DNA of 64,000 bases, taken from positions 20,150,458 through 20,214,457 of the forward strand of contig OW387146.1 in NCBI GenBank assembly GCA_936440205.1, written 5' to 3'. This DNA comes from Lepidonotus clava. Lineage: Eukaryota > Annelida > Polychaeta > Phyllodocida > Polynoidae. Both the position numbers and the translations under genes were made by a program. The notes beneath the pieces were generated by a model that did no database searches, was not told where the DNA came from, and was given only the letters and a program-made list of their open reading frames with translations. Position 1 is the stretch's first letter. The number at the start of each line of letters is the position of its first letter. Below are positions 36,150 through 48,246 of the stretch, piece by piece.

Positions 36150-36640
36150 TTAAAGGAAACCTCGCACATAATCAAGGGGTGGATATTTGTTAGTAAAATT
36201 CTTTGTGTATGAAATATGCATCAAGAACTAGCAATGCTAACAATATTTTAAGGATATTCCAGATGTATCGACTGTTGTGGAACTTTGATATTTGGTCTAT
36301 TTTATGTTTTTTAAGGGAAATCCCCTAATTTATGACGTGGCAAGGACTGTAATTGGGATTACCCAGCTTTCAAAAAAGGGAATCCCCAACTCTCAATAGT
36401 GTATAGAAAGGAATTTTAGTTGTATTATTAAATTTGTATATTTGGCCATGTGCAGGCTATAAATACTTGTATCCTTTGCTCACATAAATTCTTTCAATTA
36501 CCTTCATTCAATTACCCCAAGCTACTTGGAAAGGGATTCCCCTTCATTATGACATAGCAAGGACAGAATTGTAACCCCAGAAATTAGGGAATTCCCAAAT
36601 TTTATTTTATTCCCTTTATAAACTATGTTTCCCCTAGGTT
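36150..36640 (+). mobile_element. MITE with TTAA end (family T), right end decayed
   Basis: Left end TTAA at 36150-36153 and AAAGGAAACCTCGCACATAA match family T; the interior GGGAAATCCCCTAATTTATG and GGGAATCCCCA blocks match 26740-26830. No right inverted end is visible, so the right limit is approximate. Confidence 0.65.
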
Positions 36641-39599
36641 GTTAACACCTCACTATTTAACTTAGCAAAAACAGTCTGGATTCAATTGCACACCACTCCC
36701 AAAACAGCTCACACCATGCAAATTTTTAACTTTGCAGTCAATATAACTAGGTGGATTTAATAAAATGTTTCCCTATTTATTATTGTTCAAACCTTATAAC
36801 CTTGTTCATTGTAATTTCCTATGAGTACTCTATTATTATATTTTACATAGGTCAAACAGTGAAATTATGTTTATATGGCCTGAACACCATCAACAATGGA
36901 TACTAGATCCACTCCATGTCGGCCTAGGTTTACCTATCAATGTGAAACTTTTATGACCTCAACCGTCAAACCAAAACATAGATGAACCTGGCCCACACAA
37001 AACTTGCTATTAAGGTGATGGAAACGGCACTCTGCCTAGAAATACGCACCGGAGCTACAGGACACTTCATACTCAGCCTCAGCTCAACATAGCCATGAGC
37101 CACTACAGTCACACATGAAACCTAAAAAATCCTGTGTTGACACCATGAAATTCAACCATATACGGCCTGATGAGGTTTTTACCGAAACCATGACAGACAC
37201 CTGAAATGCCTCAATGTACATAGGCCAGGACTGTGGAGTAGATGAAATGGTCTTTACCCTTAAAACACCACCATCTGTCAGTCATAGCCTGAATCATGTA
37301 TATTGATACTCTAGTGCCACGAGGCCATGCTTCTATATTAACTGAGGCCTGCACCTCACCATAGTATTGTTCATTGTACTACTGTATCACTGACTATTTA
37401 TGATAAGAACTCTATAGCTATTAGGCTTCTGATATTCAACATTAATACAACTACCATATATTCCATAGACTGTAAATCTTCTGGAATCTTCTCTATCATC
37501 AGTAATAAATATTGAATTATAAACAACTGTGTCTCTCCTGCATTACACCATATAATATTTCCATAAATAGGTAGAATGGTTTCTTTGTCATAACATTAAT
37601 CACTGTAAGATTCTGCCTGAGTTACATTTCTTAGGAAAGTATGCATTATTAGCATGTTTTCATCAATAACTTACCTTAAAATGGATTTAGCTGCTTAGGG
37701 CAAAATAACTAATATCCCTCTATTCACCCTTCTCATGAAGCTGCGCAGTGCAGTCCTGCTGAGCCCCAGACCAAGGTGAGGGGAGTCTTCTCACTGGACC
37801 ACTGCCCTCCATATAGGCTAACAGTGGGACCAATTAGAACTTTGTGTCTAAATCCCATCAATACACTGACAAAACAGCAAACTGATCATTTTTAGCACTT
37901 ATTTTTGCATGCAGAAATATCTGTTCTTTGCTACAAGTAACCTAATTTCATGATAAAAGTAGTAATAATAATAAACCAGGGTTCATATTTCTGCCAAGAG
38001 GGGGTGCCACCTTTAAAAAGAAGGGTGTATAGGATACCATATCCCGTCACTGGTCACACATGTTCATTTTTTGTACATACTTTCATGATTATGAAAAATC
38101 ATTCATCATAACAGGTATGATAGGAATAAATGGGGACCCATGGGGATCACCTAATTAGAAGAACCTAATCTATCCGAGAACCTAATTAACCCATGGGGAT
38201 CATCCTCGGTTTAAAACTCTCCCCGGTACGGGCACCCTCGGATGCCTCCCGCTGGTCTTCTTATATTAGTATTTTCCTCATTCTGAATTAAAAGAGGTTG
38301 TCCAATATGACGGATGCATGCATCCAGTGAATATTCACCTGCATAAAACACATGATAAGTGGGTTCTGTGCAAACTTTAAAGAGGTAAAAAGAGATGATG
38401 GATTTATATAAAAGAAATAATTATAATTAAACAATCTGACACAAGGGTGTCAATCAGAACTGCACGCAGCAACTAAAAAAATAAAGACGTGAAATTTGGA
38501 TCACATAAACAAAGACAGAAATCACTAGAATACAAAAAGAACAGGTAAAAACAGTGAAACCGGCTTAACAACCTAAGGTGACCAAACTACAGTCACTCAC
38601 ACAGTAAGAGGAATATTTCATAACCAATGTTTGGTGTGCTACCTATGAGACCGGATCAGGATAGGTAGAATTAACATGACTGTTAACGCTAGGAATGAGA
38701 AAATAGAATTAAAAAGGAGAAAGGTAGTCAGGCCAGACTTAACTCCGTTTTCGATTGATAAAATCTAGAAAAAATGAATTTAAATAGTACCAGAACTTTT
38801 CCGATTTTGACAAGAGATAAAAACTATCACTTAGATGAATATTCTGTGACGCAGTTCAATTTGAATTAGCTGTGTCCAACAAGTTTTATGGGGAAAACTT
38901 GTGCTTTAAATCAACGCAAACAAGGAATTTCGCAAGCATTTTGCGGGAATTTAACTTTACTGCAAAACAACATAATATAATAGTTATAGCAATCAATAGA
39001 GAGACATATTACCTTTTATTTGATGCATGAGTTGATGCTGTGTCTTGTTTAATTGGCGGGTAATGCTACATGAATAAAAACAATCCTCTACAACTGCTGC
39101 CTGTCCTTAAAGCTGTTAAAACAAGTCATCTGAACCTCTAAATCTTGAAATCTTGAAATCTCTGCTGGAGGCCCAATTCACTAGTAAAGCTTCAATTCCA
39201 ACAGTGAAGCCACCACGTCTGACCCAACTTTCATATTCATCTCCAAGCTATAAATGCATGCTGACCCTCCACCTAAGGCGTAAGATATACAGCTACTTAC
39301 AACCACCCAATAACGTCACCTCTTTCATTTGCCTCAGCACCTGTGTCATTCATTTAGGCACTTTTCCATTTGTCTCGGTCTCCGAATGCCAGATTTATCC
39401 TTTTTTGTAGTTTATCTTTTATAACAGGGATGATTTCAGATTTGGTCTATTGTGTAAAAAGTCTGTTCAAATATAACATATATTATACTGTTTACATTCG
39501 CAATTCAGACCTTGATCGTTTGATTAGTCCCTGTGGGGATGGCAGGAACACACACACAAAGGCAATTCTAAAAGACCGGCAAGTACTATATGAACGGTC
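36641..39599. other. Intergenic stretch without recognised features
   Basis: About 3 kb with no credible exon, RNA gene or repeat end. Open frames here are short and low in complexity. Confidence 0.55.
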
Positions 39600-40111
39600 A
39601 GTCTGGTGACTTCAAAAAAGACTAAATACATGCTAATAGCCAGAACCCTGTAAATAGAGAAAAATGTAAAAAATATGTTCAAATTAAAACAGAACGTATT
39701 TCTCTGGACAAACTAATATTGAGAGGTTGATATCAACAAATACCTTGATGTGGATAACATGGCAGACACCAACAGTTTCAATAAAGCTTATCAAAAACTA
39801 TGTTATAAAAATGAGTGCACCAATACATTTCTAATTCTACTGCCAGTCGTATTTATAAAGCATACGTTTTGTCATTGCTTGACTATACTGATTTTCTTAT
39901 TGACTCCTGTATTCTAGAGAAAATTGAAAAAATTGAAATTTTCCAGAAAAGTATAATAGTTACAGATAATAGTTATAAAGACGAAAAAAGCATATATGTT
40001 GTCTTTCATGTCCAGACAGCAGATGTTGGGAGAGTCAATAATGAAAAACAGACCAAAGGATATTATGTAGTAACCAAAAAAACTAATTTATCATCCCCGC
40101 TACCAAACTAA
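39600..40111 (+). mobile_element. LINE fragment, C-terminal part of reverse transcriptase
   Basis: Plus-strand readings include TKTKYMLIARTL near 39615, VDINKYLDVDN near 39730 and, from 39815, RIYKAYVLSLLDYTDFL and LEKIEKIEIFQKS, typical of the RT palm and following connection of CR1/Jockey-like elements. Reading frames shift, so it is a dead, 5'-truncated copy. Confidence 0.72.
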
Positions 40112-40629
40112 CAAAGGTCTTTAACAGTCCTTTTTACGAGAGCTAGACTCTGGTGAAACATTTATAAGCAGCTCATATCCATTTAATGGCTAATATCCAA
40201 GGTACACGACCCTATTTTGGACTTAACTATGACTATATAATTTATTATATATATATGTATTTTTTATTTAATCTGAAGCTAGACACTTTTATCCACGTAT
40301 CGAACATATGTATATGTATATATATACATAAATTGATCATACGGAGTGTGAACTACTCTGAATACTAGAATTATAATGATTATAAGTATTTTACATGGTC
40401 TGTGTTGTTTGTTCTGTGTTTACTTTAGGACTGTTGCACAACTTACATATTCTCAATATGAATCCATCCCATCATTTGATATATAACTGGAAGAACATAC
40501 ACTATATTTACATTGATGGGGAAAATCTTTTTAAAAATAAGGAGATCTTTAGCTGCAGACTTGAGTCAGTGTATGTAAGAATGTTTATATATATCGAATG
40601 TTCTCGTCATGACTGTCGCATGTATAACC

Positions 40630-41729
40630 ATCCCCTTCCCTTCCCTTTCCCTCTTCCCATTCCCTACCTGTCCCTCTTCCTGTCCCCTTCCTATCCTATA
40701 CCTGTCCCTCTTCCTGTCTCCTTCCCATCCCCACCTGTGCATCTTCCCATTCCCTAACTGTCTCTCTTCTCATCCACTTCCCATCCCATACCTGTCCCTC
40801 TTATCCTCCCCTTCCCATCCCCCACCTGTCCCTCTTCCCATATCATACCTATCCCTCTTCCTGTCCCCATACTGTCCCCTTCCTGTCCGTCCTCATCCCC
40901 TTCCCATTCATTAGTTGTCCCTCCTCACACCCCCTTCTCATCTCCCACCTCCCCCTCTTCCCAGTTTTCCTATCCCCTTCCCTTCCTATTCCTGTTCCTC
41001 TTCCCGTCCCCTACCTGTTTGTTACTCTTCCCATCCCCTTCCCTTTCCCCACCTCTCCTTCTTTCCATTCCCTAGCTGTCCCCCCTTCACATTCCCTAAC
41101 TGTTCCTCTTCCTGTCCCCTTCCTACCCTATCCTGTCCATCTTTCTGTCTGCTTCCCATCCCCTACCTGTTACTCTTCCCATCCCCACCTACCCATCTTC
41201 CCATTCCCTAACTGTCCCTCTTCTCATCCCCTTCCCATCCCCCACCTGTCCCTCTTCTCATATCATACCTGTCCCTCTTCCTGTCCCCTACCTGTCCATC
41301 CTCATCCCCTTCACATTCACTAGTTGTCCCCCCTCCCACCCCCTTCTCATATCCCATCTCCCCTTCTTAGTAGCTTTCCTATCCCCTACCCTTCCTATAC
41401 CTGCCCCTCTTCCTGCCCCTTTCCTGTCCCCTGCCTGTTACTTTTCCCACCCCCTTCCTATCCCTCACCTCTCCTTTCCTTCCATTCCCTAGTTGTCCCT
41501 CTTCCTGTGCCCGTCCAATCCAATACCTGTCCCTCTTCTGGTCCCCTTTCCATCCCCCACTTATCCCCTACCTGTCCATCTTACCATCCCCTTCACATTC
41601 CTTATCTGTCTCTCTTCCTATCCTACACCTGTCCCTTTATCCAATCCTTCCTATTCCATAGCTGTCCATCTTCCCATCCCTTCCCATCCCCTACCTGTAA
41701 CTCTTGCCATCTCCTTCCCATCCCCCAAC
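40630..41729 (+). repeat. CT-rich satellite with 34-bp base unit and 420-bp higher-order period
   Basis: About 1.1 kb almost purely pyrimidine on the plus strand, built from CCTGTCCCTCTTCC and CCCCTTCCCATCCC words. The block at 40801-40985 recurs at 41221-41395 with an offset of 420. Open frames across it are artefacts of the composition. Confidence 0.92.
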
Positions 41730-41748
41730 TATTCAATTGATGCCTCTA

Positions 41749-41877
41749 ACCATGTCCTACCTCAGGTGGCGAGCGAAACCATTCAGGTGCTGAGCCAAAT
41801 CATGTCATCCTTCGGTTGATGAGCCTAATCATTCAGGTGCCGAGCCAGACCATGTCATACCTCAAGTGATGAGCTGG
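41749..41877 (+). repeat. 50-bp tandem repeat, about 2.6 copies
   Basis: ACCATGTCMTACCTCAGGTG-type units begin at 41749, 41799 and 41849, a period of exactly 50, with GTGCYGAGCCA at unit ends. Confidence 0.9.
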
Positions 41878-41936
41878 ACAGAAGCTTTGTACACCTGGTG
41901 AATATATACTAATGGCTTAAGCAAGACACCTCCAGG

Positions 41937-42390
41937 TCTCACGGAACTAAATGTGGCGCCATCTGTAGTGTCATATACCTTTCTGTCCCGAGGTGAAGGC
42001 GATGCCAGTCTCTGAGTGGCTGATAATGGGATAAGATAAAATGATAATGCAGAATTAGAATTCACATGATACCCCCTACTATTTCTGAGTTATTTCATAA
42101 AAAAAGATCCATGATATGGGGTGTTTGGTAAATGTCAGTGGGGTTTTAAAATGGGCACTGTGCTCCATGAATTTGGTCGCTGCAAAACTGCTAAAATGAG
42201 GGTAGGTCAACATCTGGGACTGTTGCGAAAAATTTTCACGGTCAACCTACCCTCAAATTTTGATATTTTGTCTCCCAAAGAGGTCTCAATAGGTTACTGA
42301 GTGACTTTAAGGTGTTGCAATGTTTGGGATATTTTTTTTTTCAAGATATGCTATATTAAACTATACAGGAAAACATTTGGTTCCGTGAGA
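41937..42390 (+). mobile_element. 454-bp TIR element (family G), copy 1
   Basis: Ends TCTCACGGAAC and GTTCCGTGAGA are perfect inverted repeats (14 bp if AGG and CCT are counted). No coding capacity. The interior includes a 10-bp stem GAGGGTAGGT / ACCTACCCTC. Looks identical to copy 2 along all 454 bp. Left flank CCTCCAGG (41929-41936) pairs with the right flank of copy 2, not with its own right flank. Confidence 0.92.
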
Positions 42391-43279
42391 CCTACATGTA
42401 GTTTGTGCAGCCAAGGTGGCTAAAATGAATTTGGGCTTCCAAAATTGCCTTTTTTGGGGTTGGTTTATAGACAATTGCTGACCCTTCTTATGTTTTTTTC
42501 ATATCATAATTTTTTTGTAGGTTTTAAGCAGAAATTTAGGTTTTGGGGTTAAAAATAGGGACTTTAGCGATAGGTGACGTCTGAAAAATATCGAAATCCC
42601 TCAATTTCCCTATTTGGTCCTAAAATGTCAATCAGGGCATAATTCTCATCTCATTTGGCTGATTTCAAGTCATCTGAGTCCTGGGTATTGTGTCTTGGGG
42701 CTCGCTTGAGTTTGAAAATCGGTCAATTTTGGTGTAGCGCGACAAGCTGGAAATGGCCGAATGGAGCTGAAACTTAAAAAAAATAGTTGCATTCACTTCA
42801 AAGTGTCTGTACAAGGTCTCTACATTAGCAGCAACTATAATATGTACATTAGAAAGCCTTCCTTGTAAGGCTTTCAACAAAAAAATCAGGATAAATTGCA
42901 ATTTTTGTCCATTTTCTGGGTTCGGTCGGCCAATTTTCCAAACTTTTGCCTGATCCACACAAAAACTGGGCTGAGCATTCCCTCAATGATCCTTGTTCCT
43001 AGCTTAGGCGGGTCATAGCAACGTGTATGCCAACTTTCATGTCTCTGCCTTTATTATTTCTATAAATCAGGGTCATCTGACTATGTTGATGCAGTGTCCG
43101 GAAAAGGCCTTGTTGAACGCTGGTAATTTCCTATAGACAGGGGCTCAGGGCAAATAGGATTTTTGGAGGAAAGACTGATGCTATGAAGGTAAAACTGCAC
43201 AGTATTCTCAGAAATAGGTGTGGGAAGTGGAAATAGAGGTTTTTATAGGCTTATGAGGCAGTCATGTGCCCTTTGTAGG
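42391..43279 (+). other. Segment framed by two copies of family G element
   Basis: 889 bp of non-coding sequence between copies 1 and 2. Together with both copies it is bounded by an 8-bp target duplication, so the whole 41937-43733 block seems to have moved, or been rearranged, as one unit. No transposase is visible. Confidence 0.7.
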
Positions 43280-43733
43280 TCTCACGGAACTAAATGTGGC
43301 GCCATCTGTAGTGTCATATACCTTTCTGTCCCGAGGTGAAGGCGATGCCAGTCTCTGAGTGGCTGATAATGGGATAAGATAAAATGATAATGCAGAATTA
43401 GAATTCACATGATACCCCCTACTATTTCTGAGTTATTTCATAAAAAAAGATCCATGATATGGGGTGTTTGGTAAATGTCAGTGGGGTTTTAAAATGGGCA
43501 CTGTGCTCCATGAATTTGGTCGCTGCAAAACTGCTAAAATGAGGGTAGGTCAACATCTGGGACTGTTGCGAAAAATTTTCACGGTCAACCTACCCTCAAA
43601 TTTTGATATTTTGTCTCCCAAAGAGGTCTCAATAGGTTACTGAGTGACTTTAAGGTGTTGCAATGTTTGGGATATTTTTTTTTTCAAGATATGCTATATT
43701 AAACTATACAGGAAAACATTTGGTTCCGTGAGA
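43280..43733 (+). mobile_element. 454-bp TIR element (family G), copy 2
   Basis: Same ends, length and orientation as copy 1. Right flank CCTCCAGT (43734-43741) matches the left flank of copy 1 at seven of eight bases. Confidence 0.92.
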
Positions 43734-44768
43734 CCTCCAGTAGTGTACACCACGTATTCTGCACACTCTCACTAGGTGGCACCACTTTACTATGTGTTGT
43801 ATTGATAATTGACTCAAATCATAGGTTACATTGGTGGATTCCTTTAAGTATAGGCCTACTTAATTCTACGTCTTGATAACTTGGTCGGCTGTGACAGACT
43901 ACAGCAAACCATGAACTTCTGGGAAATCCCCTGTACGGCAGGATAAATTTTAAAAAAATTGGGACCAACAATCTTAATAATTCTAAGAGATGTAACGTTG
44001 TTTTAGAAGGTATATGTAGAGTGGGACAGTATATGTACCCTGACGCATTTATTTCTACAAAAAGAAAACCACGCTATAAATTTGAAGATGATATATTCAT
44101 GAATAGAAATGAGATATTTCCATAATTATCTGGACATTGATGTTCCCATTTCATTCTATTTGCCTGGGCTTCATCACATACCTTCATGTTCTGTTTTTCA
44201 CTTCTAGATCTTGCAGATATACATGTATGGTTACACAGCTGCCTATATATAACTACACCGGTATATGTATGGTGACGCATTTTTTAAGCCTCACTTTCTT
44301 ATTTTTGGGGAAAAGTAAGTAATAACAATAGTATAAAAGTCTGAATATTAGCAAAGAGTGCATGCCGTTTTAACACCGAAATTATTTTTGATTGTTTTCA
44401 TTTTATTTTATGAATTTTTAGGTGTATCTAATAATAACAATGTAGCATATGTAGGGTAACGTACTTTTGAGTTTTTGCCTTTTTTTCTGATATTTTTTCT
44501 GGAATTATATGTAGGCGCTTTATATAGGATCATTAAGATTTTTTTCCACTGATGTAATGAGTATAATTGGAGGTTGATTATAAAATTGACATTAATCTGG
44601 AGACAACTAACTGCAGCCTGCAGCAGACAGCTGGCAGAAGGGGGGAACCAAGTATACCTCTGGACACTGCCAGGCTTGGATGGGACAGGCCCACCTCTCT
44701 GTGGTAGCTGGGGGAACTAAGTACCTCAGTCAACCCAGGCTAGGTGGAGCTACTCTGCCCACTAGGGG

Positions 44769-45222
44769 TCTCACGGAACTAAATGTGGCGCCATCTGTAG
44801 TGTCATATACCTTTCTGTCCCGAGGTGAAGGGGATGCCAGTCTCTGAGTGGCTGATAATGGGATAAGATAAAATGATAATGCAGAATTAGAATTCACATG
44901 ATACCCCCTACTATTTCTGAGTTATTTAATAAAAAAAGATCCATGATATGGGGTGTTTGGTAAATGTCAGTGGGGTTTTAAAATGGGCGCTGTGCTCCAT
45001 GAATTTTGTCGCTGCAAAACTGCTAAAATGAGGGTAGGTCAACATCTGGGACTGTTGCGAAAAATTTTCACGGTCAACCTACCCTCAAATTTTGATATTT
45101 TGTCTCCCAAAGAGGTCTCAATAGGTTACTGAGTGACTTTAAGGTGTTGCAATGTTTGGGATATTTTTTTTTTCAAGATATGCTATATTAAACTATACAG
45201 GAAAACATTTGGTTCCGTGAGA
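44769..45222 (+). mobile_element. 454-bp TIR element (family G), copy 3
   Basis: Same length; about four substitutions against copies 1 and 2. Flanks ACTAGGGG (44761-44768) and CCTAGGGG (45223-45230) are an 8-bp duplication with one mismatch. Eight-base duplications fit hAT-like or Merlin/P-like elements; superfamily not settled. Confidence 0.92.
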
Positions 45223-45230
45223 CCTAGGGG

Positions 45231-46560
45231 AAGCTTCACCCCAAAATACACACAGCATAGAGCCTAAGAGGCTATGTGGCAGGTGTTCAATACCTGCTTG
45301 GAGGCTACACCTCATTATAAGTCTGACTGCAACCACTACTTCTCACCTCTCCCTGTAGAGGAGCACCGAACGATTTTACCTACTCACCTCACCCTAAATT
45401 AAGTACCTATATTAATAAGGCCACTCGGGACCTGCCCTTAACTTGAAACGGAAAAAAACTTTTTTTGTGTTGATCTTATTTGCGCCCAATAAAACTAATA
45501 TCCAAAACACTTGCTGTGTCCTCCTAAATTAAATCTGTATGGACTGTTGAGAAACACAACCTTATATTTTTGTAAATGTCTATCGATATTTTCTCTATGT
45601 ATTGTACAGAACACTCCTTCTCAATGTGTCTTATTATTAGAAACCCCTTTACACAAACAAGGCCATTATATTGACAGACAGGTTACTCAAGACACGACCT
45701 TCATGCAACTGACCCTAGAATCTTCAAAATCCATTACAACTTCATTAAGCCCTAGGAGTATGTACCTGAGGTCTGTAGCAAGAACATATAGGGGTCACTG
45801 ATGATATTTAAGGGCTGGAGGCTGTATAATCCTTTATACTAAATTCTTTTTTTATGCCCTTAAATTTTCAGTTTAAATGACCAGTATTTATTTATTTCAT
45901 TTCAAATTCCAACACTGCTCATGGCTAATGAAGGATTTCCAAATTTTGAGACCCTTCACTTTTGTCACTAGGGGGCGCATGTGTGCATGATTCCTTTAAA
46001 ATTTGATACATTTTTGTTACTATTCGAAGTTTGATTTCTTTAATGTTAGGTCAACTGTCATCAATGCATGTTGGAAAATTTTAAAATTTGAGTATTCTAA
46101 AATTTTCCCACCATGGGCCAGAGCTGCTAAAATACGTTATCCCTTTAAAAAGAGTGTAAACATTAAACGGGAATCATTATGTAGACAAATTTGAATAAAA
46201 CAGAAACTGCAAATTGCTGTTACATCATGCTTTATTATGTCAAATAATCATTCGATATTCATGATCAAATTAGTAATAGGAAAGCAATTCGAATCATCGA
46301 ATTATCGTATTCTCCATATATATACGTATAAAAGAAGGAAAATGTAAATTACAAATTACCATATTTTGCCATGCACTTTACAGGATATAGATCTAAATGT
46401 GGCATGCTACGTGGTACTACCATATAACATCATTATGATATTATCGTACATCATGTCACTTTATGGTATATCTGCATACGACCAATTATGGTCTTAGATT
46501 ATCACCAGTTTTGATTATTTTGGATTTAGACATGGACAACATTATGGAAAAGCTAACCCA
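45231..46560. other. Intergenic stretch without recognised features
   Basis: About 1.3 kb, no credible gene. The sequence just outside copy 3 (44600-44768 and 45231-45380) is richer in GC than its surroundings and may be one older repeat split by copy 3. Confidence 0.45.
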
Positions 46561-46594
46561 GCTGGAGTGTGACGTAACAGTCACGTTATGCAAT

Positions 46595-47040
46595 CATACT
46601 TCTTTTGGTTAGTCTGTTACTTACTAGAATAGCACGTAATCATTACGTTATTTTTCTGAGAGGTTGAGACCTAACCAAAAAAGTATGTTATCATAACATT
46701 CTAATGAAGTAATGTCAAGACCAAATCCAAACAGAACGTTATAGTGACGTTCTGATTAGGTGACGTTGAGACCTCGCTTAAAAAGAACATTATTGTAGCC
46801 TCCTCACCAGGGGAGGTCCCAACCTAACCTAAACAGAATGTTATTGTGATGTTCTGATTAGGTCAGGTCTTAACCTAACCTAAACAGAACGTAACTGTGA
46901 CTATCTTATTAGGTTAGGTATCAACTTTACCTAAACAGAATGTTATTGTGACATTCTCTTTTAGTCAGGTCTCAACCACACCTAAACAGAACGTTATTGT
47001 GATGTTCTTATCAAGTCTCAGCCTCATAAATAATGTTACA
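46595..47040 (+). repeat. 51-bp tandem array of hairpin-forming units
   Basis: AACAGAACGTTATTGTGACG-type units start at 46730, 46781, 46832, 46883, 46934 and 46985, an exact 51-bp register. Each unit has AGAACGT and ACGTTCT or close variants as a stem around TATTGTG. To the left, CATACTTCTTTTGGTTAG (46595-46612) pairs with CTAACCAAAAAAGTATG (46671-46687). Confidence 0.88.
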
Positions 47041-47199
47041 AGAATGTTATCAGAACGTCACAATGTAACGTCACATCAGTTGGTTGCAGTGATGTTATTG
47101 GGAGTCATCAAAGTAATGTCGCTGCAACGTTACAATGCAACGTAACAAAGGCCAAAACAGAATGTTGCTGCAGCATTATTATAATGTCATACCGCCGGC

Positions 47200-48246
47200 T
47201 GGGAAGAGAAGCATTGAAACACTCATGCAGTTTTTCTTGAAAAGTGCCTTAAGCTGGTCGGAAAAAGAACCCAACATGTAGTCGGGGGGTAAAAGCAAGC
47301 TTCTGATAGACTCATAAAGGAAAAACATACACGGGTAATGCAAATTAAAAGGTACTCAGTAAATACAAAGAAATAATTATATCATCATTTGTTTACTGCA
47401 TGCGCAGCACTGAAGCAATATTTCAGTTAGCATTAAGCACCTGCAGGTTAATTTGGACTTATTTCGTTGACAAAAACTAAGGGAAAACTACAGAAAGTAT
47501 TCAGGTATTTCCTCTATACCTATCTGTAATTAAATGATTCTTCAATCCATCTTGTGAGTTGTCTATGTGTTTTCCAGAATAGATCTTGATCTAGGCTAGT
47601 CTAACAGGTAAAATAGGAAATAGCTATCTATGGTAGGGAGAATTGAAGTTCCTCTTGATCATTTGGTAATGTGAAAATTACCTATATGTTACCTTTCACT
47701 TTGCCATGTCTTCTTGAATGGGCTATATCAAATTGCTTATATTACCCTATCCAAACAATGAAAGTGAGTAAACCATGATTTTGAACTCTGAAGCCATACA
47801 GCCAGTCAAAAGGATAGGACCGTGCCATGCGCCCTTGGCGCATTAAAACCTGACATGGAGCATTAATTATTAAATTAATGCGCCCATGGAACATCAAGGA
47901 TGTTAAGATATTAAAATATACCAAAACATGGTACATTTCTTTAAAGATATGTCTCGTGAAAAGTGTGCAATTGCATTTTTTCTTACATTACCACTACATA
48001 TCTATATGTATAGATGATCTATAACAATAGCAACCTTTTCTAAGAAATAATGTTTCCAACTGGCCATTTAAACGCCATTGACTTGAACAGAAATTTGATA
48101 AATTAACCTTCTTTGTAAAACTAAGATGGCCTGAGCAAAAACATAATTATATCACAATATTTTGTGTCACCGAAAGAATTAATTCAAAAATGCAGAAATT
48201 TTTATGCAAAAGTTACCCTTGATGAGTGTAAATACAACTTTTTCAG
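47200..48246. other. Stretch upstream of the partial protease gene
   Basis: Searched by eye for protease exons 1-4 (signal peptide, CAAHC, NDIALF, SGWG); none found here or further left. No other feature. Confidence 0.5.

Noticed and set aside
40395-41819. Several overlapping Pro/Ser/Leu-rich open frames
   Set aside because: They run through the CT-rich satellite; any frame of a near-pure pyrimidine strand lacks stop codons, so openness carries no coding signal.
46730-47036. CRISPR-like array from the regular 51-bp spacing
   Set aside because: The whole 51-bp unit is repeated, without unique spacers, and the context is an animal genome; it is a tandem repeat.
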